Below are positions 52,012-59,857 of a DNA stretch of 64,000 nt, one piece after another. The notes beneath the pieces are model-generated. The model worked only from the letters and a program-made list of their open reading frames with translations. It did no database searches and was not told the origin of the DNA. A program made the translations under genes and the position numbers. Position 1 is the first letter of the stretch. The number at the start of each line of letters is the position of its first letter. The stretch is from Minicystis rosea (lineage in GTDB: Bacteria > Myxococcota_A > Polyangia > Polyangiales > Polyangiaceae), in NCBI GenBank assembly GCA_001931535.1, contig CP016211.1, positions 8,913,703-8,977,702 on the forward strand. The letters run 5' to 3'.

Positions 52012-53675
52012 CACGGGCTCTCCGTCGCGGTGCGGAACGCGGGGCTCAAGGCGATCTCGCGGAGCAGGTAAGGCAATCGATATCCCTGATCGGCGAAGTG
52101 ATACGAGAGCCGCTCGAGCTCCGCATCCTCACCCGGGGTCTCGGGCGCGGCCGACGCATAACGCAGGAGGTGCCGCACCAAGCAGGGGCCGAGATCCGGG
52201 TGCTCGGCGAGGGCCGCGCCGAGCTCCACCGGCGTCTTGAACGGGGTGCCATCGAGATCGCCGGAAGGATCGATGAGCGCGTCGTTCTCCGTCTGCCGCA
52301 CCTGGCCGAGACCATCGAAGTTCTCCAGCCCGAGGCCGATGAAATCCATCGGGCGATGGCACGAAGCACAGAAGGGTTGGGTCTCGTGCACGGTGAGCCG
52401 ATCACGCAGCGTCGGGCCGGACTCCTTCGGATCGGGAAGCGCGGTGTTCACGTTGGCCGGCGGATTCGGGATGGTCGCGCAGAGGAGCGCTTTGCGCACG
52501 AACTTGCCGCGCAACGTGGCCGAGCTGGACGTCGGGTGCGCATAGAGCGTGAGCAGGCTGGCGTGCCCGAGGAGCCCGCGGCGCAGGCCCTTTTCGGGGA
52601 GCTCGATCTCACCGAAGGAGTCGAGCGAAGGCGCCGGCACTCCATAGAGCGAGGCCAGCTTGCGATCGACGAAGGTGCGGCGCGTGGTGAAGAGCTCGCG
52701 GTAGTCACCGCCCTCCTCCACGAGGATCTGATGAATGAGACGGAGCGTCTCTTCGCGGGCGGCAGGCCCGAGCTCGGCGCTCATGGCGGGGAAGACGACG
52801 CTGTCCTTGGAGAGATCGTCGAGCTGCGCGAGGCCGAAGCGTTCGGTGAAGAAGTTCGCCATCGCCTCGCCGAGACGCGGTGAATCGAGGAGGCGATCGA
52901 TCTCCATCGACAAGCCGCCGTCGTCGTCGAGCCCGCCGCTCTCGGCCGCGTCGAGGAGCGCGGCGTCGGGGATGCTGTTCCACAAGAAGAACGAGAGCCG
53001 CGAGGCCATCTCGTATCCCGTGTAGCGACGGACACCTGGCTTCTTCGGATCGGGTGTCCCGAGCTCGACGCGATAGAGGAAGCTCGGCGATTGAAGGAGC
53101 GCGGCGACCGCGAAGCTCAGGCCCTGATGAAAATCACCGAGCGTCGTGCCGGCCGTGGTGGCGAGCGTGGAGAGCCGATTGATCTCCTCGTCGTCGAGCG
53201 CGCGCCGCCACGCCCTGCGTCCGAAGTCGGCGAGGAAGCTCTTCGCGCACGCCGCATCGGCGGGGCCCGAAGGCGTACAGCCCACGAGCGCTTCGCGCGC
53301 GGGGCCGGGCATCATCGCTTGTTCGGCGACCTTGAGCGCGGCCGTCTCGTATTGCTCGACGCCGCGGCGCGACACGCTGCCGATCGAGCCGCCTACGGTG
53401 GCGAAGCCGGCGACCTCGACATCGGGCTCCAGCGCGGTGGGGACGGCGATGTCCTTGCCGAGCAGATCGTGGAGCGCGTTGGTGTACTGCGTGCGGGTGA
53501 GGCGATGGATGGTGGAGGGCGCGGGATCGATCGCGACGGGCGCGGTGTCGACCTCGCGATCACCGATCACCCCCGTGCACGCGCCCAGCACGAGCGCCGC
53601 GCCCAAGAGCAGGCTGCCGAGAGGACCACGCGGGCGCGCACGGCTGAGATCCCGACGAGCGCGGAGTTCGGACAT
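52011..53675 (-). CDS. DUF1592 (DUF1587/1595/1592/1588/1585) lipoprotein
   Basis: 554 residues with a signal ending LGAC (Cys33). The multi-domain architecture of planctomycete-type proteins is visible: HRLTRTQYTNALHDLLGKDI (DUF1587), FGRRAWRRALDDEEINRL (DUF1595), FLWNSIPDAALLDAAESG, FFTERFGLAQLDDLSKDSVVFP (DUF1592), RRGLLGHASLLTLYAHPTSSSATLRGKFVRKALLC with FCASCHRPMDFIGLGLENFDGLG (DUF1588, a C-x-x-C-H heme-like motif) and LVRHLLRYASAAPE (DUF1585). It likely works in an extracellular redox or carbohydrate process with its DUF1552 partner. Its start lies 65 bases after the barrel-like gene. Confidence 0.9.
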   Translation of the reverse strand: MSELRARRDLSRARPRGPLGSLLLGAALVLGACTGVIGDREVDTAPVAIDPAPSTIHRLTRTQYTNALHDLLGKDIAVPTALEPDVEVAGFATVGGSIGSVSRRGVEQYETAALKVAEQAMMPGPAREALVGCTPSGPADAACAKSFLADFGRRAWRRALDDEEINRLSTLATTAGTTLGDFHQGLSFAVAALLQSPSFLYRVELGTPDPKKPGVRRYTGYEMASRLSFFLWNSIPDAALLDAAESGGLDDDGGLSMEIDRLLDSPRLGEAMANFFTERFGLAQLDDLSKDSVVFPAMSAELGPAAREETLRLIHQILVEEGGDYRELFTTRRTFVDRKLASLYGVPAPSLDSFGEIELPEKGLRRGLLGHASLLTLYAHPTSSSATLRGKFVRKALLCATIPNPPANVNTALPDPKESGPTLRDRLTVHETQPFCASCHRPMDFIGLGLENFDGLGQVRQTENDALIDPSGDLDGTPFKTPVELGAALAEHPDLGPCLVRHLLRYASAAPETPGEDAELERLSYHFADQGYRLPYLLREIALSPAFRTATESP

Positions 53676-53740
53676 GATGCTTCTCCAGGGCGCAGCGCGC
53701 CGAAACGCGGGGCGATTGTCGCAGATCGCAGGCGTGGGGA

Positions 53741-54562
53741 TCAACGGGACGGATGACCCGACATGTTGAAAGAGATGCCGAGACGCGCGGTGAACCAATC
53801 GTCCGCGGCGCCGCCGGCCACCCGCGCGTCGCCCGGCTCGGGACGCAGGGCCAAAATCTCACGGGACCAAGCGACATCGAGGTAGGGCGCGAGGCCGTAT
53901 GGTCCCGCCCACGCGAAGCGCGCCCCGAAATCGAGCCCCCACGCCTGCGCGCGCGAGAACCACGCATTCGAGGCAATGTCGCCCATGCTCGTCCAGAACG
54001 ATGCGGAGGCGCGCGGGGCAATCGAGAGGTGCGCCGGCAACGCGATCTCCCCCGCGAGCCCGAACGTCGGCCCGCGATAATCGACCGAGGGGACATCAGG
54101 GTTGGTGATACCCGCGCTGCCAATCGAGAACGTGCGCCGCGCCATCCCGACCTCGAGCCGAATGGCACCGGAGCGGATCGGCGCCCGCATGCGGATCGAG
54201 ACCGCCGACATGCCACCTCGCGTGGGCAGCACGTCGTCGTGCCCGCTGCGCTGCGATCGCATCCCCACCATCGACTCGAAGCGCACGTGGACACCGAGCC
54301 ACGCGAGCGGCCCGCTCGTGGCGATGGCCGCGGGATACGCCGTGAGCTCACCGCCGAAGACCGGCGCGACCACGTGATAGCCGCGCAGCGTGCCGAAGAT
54401 ATCGTCCTTCCACCCGAGCTGGCGGAACGCGACGCCGCCGTCGGCGGCGATGCTCGCGAACGGCAAACCAGGTTTGTCGTCCGCGCGTGCGAGAGAGGGT
54501 GCGACGGAGATCGCCGCAGCGAAACCGATCGCGGCGAGAGCAAGCGACATCCTCATCTTCAT
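53741..54562 (-). CDS. Outer-membrane barrel-like protein of the DUF1592 cluster
   Basis: 273 residues with a signal peptide (cleavage near ARA-DD). The mature chain has the alternating pattern of beta strands and aromatic girdle residues of an outer membrane barrel (LAWLGVHVRFESMVGM; GAIRLEVGMARRTFSIGSAG; HLSIAPRASASFWTSMGD; WGLDFGARFAWAGPYGLAPYLDVAWS; WFTARLGISFNM). Start codon overlaps the stop of the cytochrome-like lipoprotein gene (ATGA). Together the cluster could assemble an outer-membrane complex; this is inference. Confidence 0.75.
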   Translation of the reverse strand: MKMRMSLALAAIGFAAAISVAPSLARADDKPGLPFASIAADGGVAFRQLGWKDDIFGTLRGYHVVAPVFGGELTAYPAAIATSGPLAWLGVHVRFESMVGMRSQRSGHDDVLPTRGGMSAVSIRMRAPIRSGAIRLEVGMARRTFSIGSAGITNPDVPSVDYRGPTFGLAGEIALPAHLSIAPRASASFWTSMGDIASNAWFSRAQAWGLDFGARFAWAGPYGLAPYLDVAWSREILALRPEPGDARVAGGAADDWFTARLGISFNMSGHPSR

Positions 54563-55176
54563 CGCGCCCCACCCGCGCCGCCGGCGCTCGCTCCACCCGT
54601 ATTCGATCCACCCGTGCCGCCCGTATTCGATCCACCCGTGCCCGCGCCGCCGGTGCCCGAGCTGCTCGTCGTGCTCGCGCTGCTCGAGCTGGTGCTGCTG
54701 CCCGTGTCGCCGTCGGGGCCGGCATCGAGGTTCGGCAGCGTGCCGCCGTCGATGCCTTGGGTGATCCAGGCGCGCACGCAGGCGAGATCGGTGGTGCTCA
54801 GCGGATCGGCGCCGAGCGGCATCTTCGCGCCGCAGGTGGTGGTGCCGTCGATCTTTTGGAAGAGGAGGCTCTTCTCCGGGCCTTCCGGCGAAATGAGCAT
54901 CTCGCCGCAGGCCCCCGACGGGTGCCCGTACATGCGCTCGAAGGCGCCGGCGGACGCGAGGTCGAGGCCTCCACCGAGGTTGTCCGTGCCGCCGTGACAC
55001 GACGCGCCGGAGCAGCGCTCCCGCAACATGGATTCGACCGAGTAGTCGGCCGGGCACGCACCCGTGAAGCGCTCCGGATCATCGAGGCCCGGGGGACAGC
55101 CGGTGACGATCGCTGCGACGGCCACCGCCGCGAGCGCCGCGGCACCCGCGAGCGCGGACCGACGCATGAGATTCAT
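54559..55176 (-). CDS. Lipoprotein with cytochrome-c-like heme motif and Ser/Gly tail
   Basis: 205 residues. Signal ends VTGC (Cys27). Residues ~30-145 contain MLRERCSGASCHGGTDNLGGGLDL, a CxxxCH motif of the shortened cytochrome-c-like domains found with DUF1592 proteins, and a possible axial Met in AKMPLGADPL, then LACVRAWITQGIDGG. The C-terminal ~50 residues are Ser/Thr/Gly/Asn repeats (TSSSSAST, GGSNTGGTGGSNTGG). CxxxCH differs from the classical CxxCH, so heme binding is probable but unproved. First gene of the five-gene cluster; ATG 55167 is an alternative start. Confidence 0.78.
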   Translation of the reverse strand: MNLMRRSALAGAAALAAVAVAAIVTGCPPGLDDPERFTGACPADYSVESMLRERCSGASCHGGTDNLGGGLDLASAGAFERMYGHPSGACGEMLISPEGPEKSLLFQKIDGTTTCGAKMPLGADPLSTTDLACVRAWITQGIDGGTLPNLDAGPDGDTGSSTSSSSASTTSSSGTGGAGTGGSNTGGTGGSNTGGASAGGAGGAR

Positions 55177-55263
55177 TGCGGCGAACGTAACATGAGCCCA
55201 TCGGCCCCGCGAAGCCGTCGTTGGCGCATTGACGCGACCGCGGTCTCGCCCGCACCATCAGGC

Positions 55264-56430
55264 ATGCTCCGCCAACGACGCCTGCTCGCCGCGCCGCTCC
55301 TCACCCTCGCCCTCGCCGGCTGCGGCGGCGGCAACGAGACCACCGCGCCCGACGGCGGCACGCCCGACGGCGGCAGCGAAGTCGACGCCGGAATGGTGGA
55401 CCCGTCCACCTTCGGCGTGACCGATACAGGCCCGTTCACCTGTGGCCATCGGGTGCTCGAGATCACCTACAACCCACCCGCGGGGCAGCCGGCGCGCACC
55501 ATTCCGGTGCACGTCTGGTATCCCTCCACGTCGACCGACGGCGAGCACTCTCGTTACAAAGGCATCTTCCTCGACCCCAATGCCTGGGAGGACGGCGCCC
55601 TCGCCCCGGCCGCGTGGAAGGCCGGATATCCGGTGCTGGTCCACTCGCATGGTCACATGGGCTTCGCCGGCAACAGCTATCGATTGATGTGCCATTTCGC
55701 CATGCACGGTTGGCTCACCGTCGCGCCCGAGCACGTCGGCAACACCCTCACCGACACCCCCGATCCGCGCCCCCTCGCCCTCTATTACGAGCGCCCGCTC
55801 GACATGCGCGCCGCGCTCGGCCTCATCGAGAAGCTGCCCGCCGAAGATCCTTTGGCCGGCAAGGCCGACTTCGGGCACCTCGGCGTGAGCGGCCACAGCT
55901 TCGGGACCTACACGGCGTGGGCCCAAGGCGGCTCGACCTTCGACGTCGACGCCATCAAAGCTGCTTGTGCGAAGGGCGATCCGGGCTCGTGCGACGACGC
56001 GGGCTATGCCGTGTTCGGCACCGATCTCTCGGAGAAGCGCGCCAAAGCCATCATCCCCATGGCCGGCGGACAACACGAGTTCTTTGGCACGAGCGGCCTC
56101 GATGCCACCAAGGTCCCCGCATTGCTCATGACCGGCTCTCTCGATCAGGTCGGCGCGGACATGCTGTTCGCCAACATCTCCGGCGTCGACTTCACCTGGG
56201 CCGACGTCGAGGGCGGGTGTCACCAGCTCTACGGCCTCGGCAACAGCGTGAAGGGCGACGCCGCGTGCACCGCGCTCGACGACGAGGAGGGCTTTGGCAT
56301 CGTGAATCCCTACATCCTCGCCTTCGCGCGCTATCACGTCCTCGGCGAGCGCGGTGAAGAGGTGAAGGGCCTCGTCGAAGGCACGAAGGGCATCTCCCCG
56401 AAGATGCACGTGCAGCACAAGGGGCCTTGA
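55264..56430 (+). CDS. Alpha/beta-hydrolase lipoprotein (PAF-AH-like)
   Basis: 388 residues. MLRQRRLLAAPLLTLALAGC has a clear lipobox (Cys20), and an Asp/Gly linker follows. The hydrolase domain has YPVLVHSHGHMGF (oxyanion region), the nucleophile elbow GVSGHSFGTYTA, ALLMTGSLDQVG near the expected Asp, and GGCHQLYG with a His. A RTIPVHVWYPSTS start is typical of the dienelactone-hydrolase/PAF-acetylhydrolase group, which deacylates phospholipids, esters or polyesters. An extra four Cys (CAKGDPGSCDD) suggest an extracytoplasmic loop. It stands alone, divergent from the cytochrome-like lipoprotein gene. Confidence 0.82.
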   Translation: MLRQRRLLAAPLLTLALAGCGGGNETTAPDGGTPDGGSEVDAGMVDPSTFGVTDTGPFTCGHRVLEITYNPPAGQPARTIPVHVWYPSTSTDGEHSRYKGIFLDPNAWEDGALAPAAWKAGYPVLVHSHGHMGFAGNSYRLMCHFAMHGWLTVAPEHVGNTLTDTPDPRPLALYYERPLDMRAALGLIEKLPAEDPLAGKADFGHLGVSGHSFGTYTAWAQGGSTFDVDAIKAACAKGDPGSCDDAGYAVFGTDLSEKRAKAIIPMAGGQHEFFGTSGLDATKVPALLMTGSLDQVGADMLFANISGVDFTWADVEGGCHQLYGLGNSVKGDAACTALDDEEGFGIVNPYILAFARYHVLGERGEEVKGLVEGTKGISPKMHVQHKGP

Positions 56431-56615
56431 GCACCGGCGCGCGAGGAGGCGAATTCCCCTCCTCGCGCCGTTGCCCGGCTTCACGAGCCTCCCCCCGACA
56501 CGGCCCTTTCCACCAGGAACATCGCGGGCGACACGCGCTTGACGAGCGCGGTCGCCGACGCGATCTCCTCCCCTTGTCGACGCGCTGTTTCGCCGCGCGA
56601 GCCGGTGAGGGACCG

Positions 56616-57770
56616 ATGAAGAAGCTCGATCCGAATTTCGTGGTGCAGACGACGTCGTCCGAACATTTCACGCATCGAGGCCACGGCGCCGAAGAGATGA
56701 ATTTCGGCCCCGTCGCGGAATATGGAGATCTCGTCCCCAACGAGCGGACGTACATCCACAACCGCGCTCGCCCACCTCGGATCGACATCGCCGCGTGGCG
56801 CCTCGAGGTCACGGGGAGCGCCGTCTCCAAACCGCGCTCGTTCAGCTATGCCGAGCTCCTCGCGCTGCCGCAGGTGACGTTGCGCCGCACGCTGGATTGC
56901 AACGCCAACTGCCGCGCCTTCTTCCCCAAGGTCTCTCCGTACGAGAGCCTGAAATGGATGCCCATCGGCCGGACGCAATGGCATTTCGGCGCCGTCGGCA
57001 CCTCGGATTGGACGGGCGTCCGGGTGAAAGACGTGCTGGACGCAGCCGGCGTCGGCCGCGCGGCCAATGCCAAATTCACCGCGCTCGATTCCATCCGTGT
57101 CAAGTCGCGAGAGCTGCCTTATTCCCAGGTGATCGACATCGACAAGGTCCTCGCGAGCGACACCATCCTCGCGCATCGGATGAACGGCGACGTGCTCCCC
57201 ATCGACCATGGTCATCCGATTCGCGCCCTGTTCTCCGGCTGGACCGGCAACACAGCGGTCAAGTGGCTCGGAAGCATCGAGGTTTCGGTGGAGCCGCTCC
57301 CGCTCACGTACTTTCAGGAGAACCAGACGATCGTCGGTCCCGACTACCGCGAGCGCGAGCTCCTCACTGTGGGCCCCGTGCGCAGCGCACCCGAGCTCGA
57401 CGAGGACACCACCCTCCAGCCCGGCCCCCAAACGCTCCATGGACGCGCCTGGTCCGGCGCCGGCGCGATTGCCCGCGTGGATGTCTGCCTGGAGCAGCTC
57501 GTCGCGCAGGACCGGTGGACTCCGGTCTGGAGCCCTGTCTGGCGGGAAGCGAAGCTCCTCAGTCGGCCCGAGCCGATGGTCTGGGTACGCTTCGAGGTGC
57601 CTTGGGATGACGCGGAGCCGGGACGCTATCGATTGATGACGAGGGCCACGGACACCGAGGGCCGCACCCAGCCGCGGCCGGAAGACGTGGTTTGGAACGA
57701 GCACGGGGTCGGCTACAACGGCCATGCCCCGGTCGAGCTCTCGGTGGTGCCGCTCCGGAAGATTCGGTGA
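56616..57770 (+). CDS. Sulfite-oxidase-family molybdopterin oxidoreductase
   Basis: 384 residues. The Moco domain (to ~250) has NERTYIHNRARPPRIDIAAWRLEVTG and TLDCNANCRAFFPK with the molybdenum ligand Cys95, then WTGVRVKDVLDAAGV, LAHRMNGDVLPIDHGHPIRALFSGWTGNTAVKWLGSIEV. A C-terminal Mo-co dimerisation domain follows (LHGRAWSGAGAIARVDVCLE...RYRLMTRATDTEGRTQP). It would oxidise sulfite or a related oxo-anion. No heme domain and no N-terminal signal are visible, so this is a cytoplasmic or signal-less enzyme, unlike YedY (MsrP). The usual C-A-G-N-R-R is changed to CNANCR, with a second Cys at 99. Start behind a GGTGAGGG ribosome-like site. Confidence 0.85.
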   Translation: MKKLDPNFVVQTTSSEHFTHRGHGAEEMNFGPVAEYGDLVPNERTYIHNRARPPRIDIAAWRLEVTGSAVSKPRSFSYAELLALPQVTLRRTLDCNANCRAFFPKVSPYESLKWMPIGRTQWHFGAVGTSDWTGVRVKDVLDAAGVGRAANAKFTALDSIRVKSRELPYSQVIDIDKVLASDTILAHRMNGDVLPIDHGHPIRALFSGWTGNTAVKWLGSIEVSVEPLPLTYFQENQTIVGPDYRERELLTVGPVRSAPELDEDTTLQPGPQTLHGRAWSGAGAIARVDVCLEQLVAQDRWTPVWSPVWREAKLLSRPEPMVWVRFEVPWDDAEPGRYRLMTRATDTEGRTQPRPEDVVWNEHGVGYNGHAPVELSVVPLRKIR

Positions 57771-57791
57771 CGCGACCCGAGACTCGATGTC

Positions 57792-58673
57792 TCAACGCAC
57801 GCCGAGCACCGCCCGATACAAATCCCGTGGATCCATCTGCTCCGGCAGCACCGAAGATCCTCCATCGTTGACTTCGATCACCGTGTATCCACCGCTCGAC
57901 AGCCGGGCCACGTCCGCCGTGAAGAAGGGAGAGTCGATGAGGCGCCCCAGATCGGCGAACTGCGCCGGATTCTCCAGCATGGAGTCGGCATCGTAATACG
58001 GTGCGTGGGCCACGAGGCGGCCTTCCCAGAACACCAGACGATGCTCGTCGACCACGCGCCGCTGCTCGGGGAGCATGCCCGGCAAGGTGGCGAGATCGAG
58101 GTATTTCCGAATCACGAATCCCCGCTCGAAGCGATCGCCGCGGACCGCGAGGAGCCGATCGCAGATGTCGGCGAAGTCGTCGTAATCGGCGCCTCGAGGC
58201 ACGAAGCAGGCGCGGTGCCATTGCTCCTTGGCGCTCTTCACGTGATCCTTGACGATCCACGGCGGCGGCCCGAGCTCCAGCGCGGCCTCCCAAGCCTCCT
58301 TGATGTCCTCCCCTTCGGTCCAGCGCGTGGGCGCGGTGCGCTCGCCGAGCAAAGGCACGTAGCTCGGGACATACATGGCCTCGACGAAGCTCTCCGGGTC
58401 CACCACCAATTCCTCGTCACGTTCGGCGATGGCCTCGTAAAGCCCGGTGTACTCGTCCTCGTTCAACATCCACCCTCGGTAGAGCCAGCGCCGGTTCCGC
58501 GGTCGCGGGAGGCGCCGGAGGGCACGCTCGGGGTCGCCGTTGACCACCGGATCGAGGGGAATGGCATACGAGTCGATGCCGAGCTCCTCGGCCGCGAGGA
58601 CCTCGAGCTCGAAGCGGTCCTCAGCATCCTGCGGAACCAGCGGCCTTCCAAAGAGGATGGTCACGTCGCTCAT
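57792..58673 (-). CDS. ATP-grasp domain protein
   Basis: 293 residues starting MSDVTILFGRPLVPQ. The ATP-grasp C-terminal part includes PPWIVKDHVKSAK (strand with Lys contacting ATP), FVIRKYLDLATLP and SPFFTADVARLSSGGYTVIEVNDGGSSVLPEQ with the metal-binding Asp/Glu/Asn pattern. It resembles the DUF4343-type or ATP-grasp_3 carboxylate-amine ligases. Substrate and partner are unknown, as there is no biosynthetic neighbour. The N-terminal ~110 residues are a small domain with RWLYRGWMLNEDEYTGLYEAI. The upstream ATG at 58721 is less likely, as a ribosome site lies closer to MSDV. Confidence 0.82.
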   Translation of the reverse strand: MSDVTILFGRPLVPQDAEDRFELEVLAAEELGIDSYAIPLDPVVNGDPERALRRLPRPRNRRWLYRGWMLNEDEYTGLYEAIAERDEELVVDPESFVEAMYVPSYVPLLGERTAPTRWTEGEDIKEAWEAALELGPPPWIVKDHVKSAKEQWHRACFVPRGADYDDFADICDRLLAVRGDRFERGFVIRKYLDLATLPGMLPEQRRVVDEHRLVFWEGRLVAHAPYYDADSMLENPAQFADLGRLIDSPFFTADVARLSSGGYTVIEVNDGGSSVLPEQMDPRDLYRAVLGVR

Positions 58674-58927
58674 GGATCCCTCCTGTTCCCAGCGCCCATC
58701 GGGACGCCGCGAAGGGCGCACAGGTTGGGTCCCGATCCCCCGACGAACCAGGCTTCCAAAAAAAGATTACCTGAGCGATGATGCCATCACGTCGCGAGGA
58801 GACGCCCCCTCGAAGCCGCACGCGTCGCACCGAGCCCCGCGCCGATCGACACCACGCTTCAAGCCCTACCCTCGTTCACCATCCATCGACGCGCCCCCTG
58901 ACACCGACGCGCAACGCAAACACCCCT

Positions 58928-59004
58928 CTTTGCGTCTTTGCCTTTCTCGCATCTTTGCGTCTTTGCCTTTTTGCGTCTTCGCGTCTTTGCACCTTTGCGT
59001 TAAA
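58928..59004. repeat. Low-complexity TTTGCGTC repeat block
   Basis: Degenerate tandem units of CTTTGCGT, CTTTGCC and similar occur about nine times within the ~355-base gap 58674-59028, ending CTTTGCGTTAAA. The rest of that gap has no gene. Such tracts of TTTGCGTC-type units are known from memory in other bacterial genomes as scattered short repeats, but their role is not established. Confidence 0.65.
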
Positions 59005-59028
59005 TTCTTCTCCCCCGGCGACTCCCAC

Positions 59029-59712
59029 TCACGAACGCGCTTCACGCTTGGCCAGCGCCCGAATCTCGCGGTTCTCGAGGATGCCATCCGGCACGTCGCC
59101 CACGACCGCTTCGATCATCGCACGTCCCAAGTCGGCCGCCGTGATCACCGCCGAAGGCACCACCGTGCGCAGAATGGGATAGAGCTTGAGGCCCATGGCG
59201 CCCGATTTCTCGTCGCCGGCGTCGGGGTGGATGTAGCCGGGCCGAAAGGTGATGGCGCGGCGGAGACCGAGCGAGGCGAGCTGGGTTTCGGCCTCGGCCT
59301 TGATGCGCGCCCAAGCCCACCACGAGCGCGCGCCCGCACCGCCGCCGCTCAGGTAGAGGAACGTGCTCTCGGGGCTCCGCGCCTTCAGCATGCGGGCCGC
59401 GGCGAGCGGATAGGTGACGGTGATCTCGCGGTAACGATCTTCGCCCCCGGCCTGGCCCCACGCGATGCCGAGACAGAAGAAGCAGGCGTCGACGCCGGTG
59501 AAGGTCTCGGCAATGCTGGTCAAGTCGGCGAAATCTTCGCAGCGGATCTCGCGCAGCTTGTCGCCCGTGAGGCCCGTGGCGCGGCGGGTGACAGCGCGCA
59601 CCTCGGCGATGCGATCATCTTCGAGGCAGCGGCGAACCAACGCTCGACCCGCGGTTCCAGTGGATCCGAAGACGATGACGCGGAGCCCGGATCGAGGAGA
59701 GGATTGACTCAT
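59029..59712 (-). CDS. NAD(P)-binding (atypical SDR/NmrA-like) protein
   Basis: 227 residues. GLRVIVFGSTGTAGRALVRRCLED is the dinucleotide-binding G-x-x-G-x-x-G loop; AVTRRAT, VDACFFCLGIAW, FLYLSGGGAG and ITFRPGYIHPDAGD are the familiar later SDR-like segments. No Tyr-x-x-x-Lys pair is obvious, so it belongs to the atypical class such as NmrA or HIM1-like regulators of redox state or simple dehydrogenases. Start MSQSSPRSGL. The gene is divergent from the GH31 lipoprotein and 355 bases upstream of the ATP-grasp gene. Confidence 0.82.
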   Translation of the reverse strand: MSQSSPRSGLRVIVFGSTGTAGRALVRRCLEDDRIAEVRAVTRRATGLTGDKLREIRCEDFADLTSIAETFTGVDACFFCLGIAWGQAGGEDRYREITVTYPLAAARMLKARSPESTFLYLSGGGAGARSWWAWARIKAEAETQLASLGLRRAITFRPGYIHPDAGDEKSGAMGLKLYPILRTVVPSAVITAADLGRAMIEAVVGDVPDGILENREIRALAKREARS

Positions 59713-59857
59713 GTGCAGCACGCTCCGAGCCGAAGCGTAGCCTACGCGCCGCCGGCGCGCGAAGGGCGGGGACCGCGCGATGATGCATTGCGACGCGCGT
59801 CACCATGCAATCGATGCCTTCCGCGCACGGCGCGTGCCCGCTACGCTCCCATGCTCG

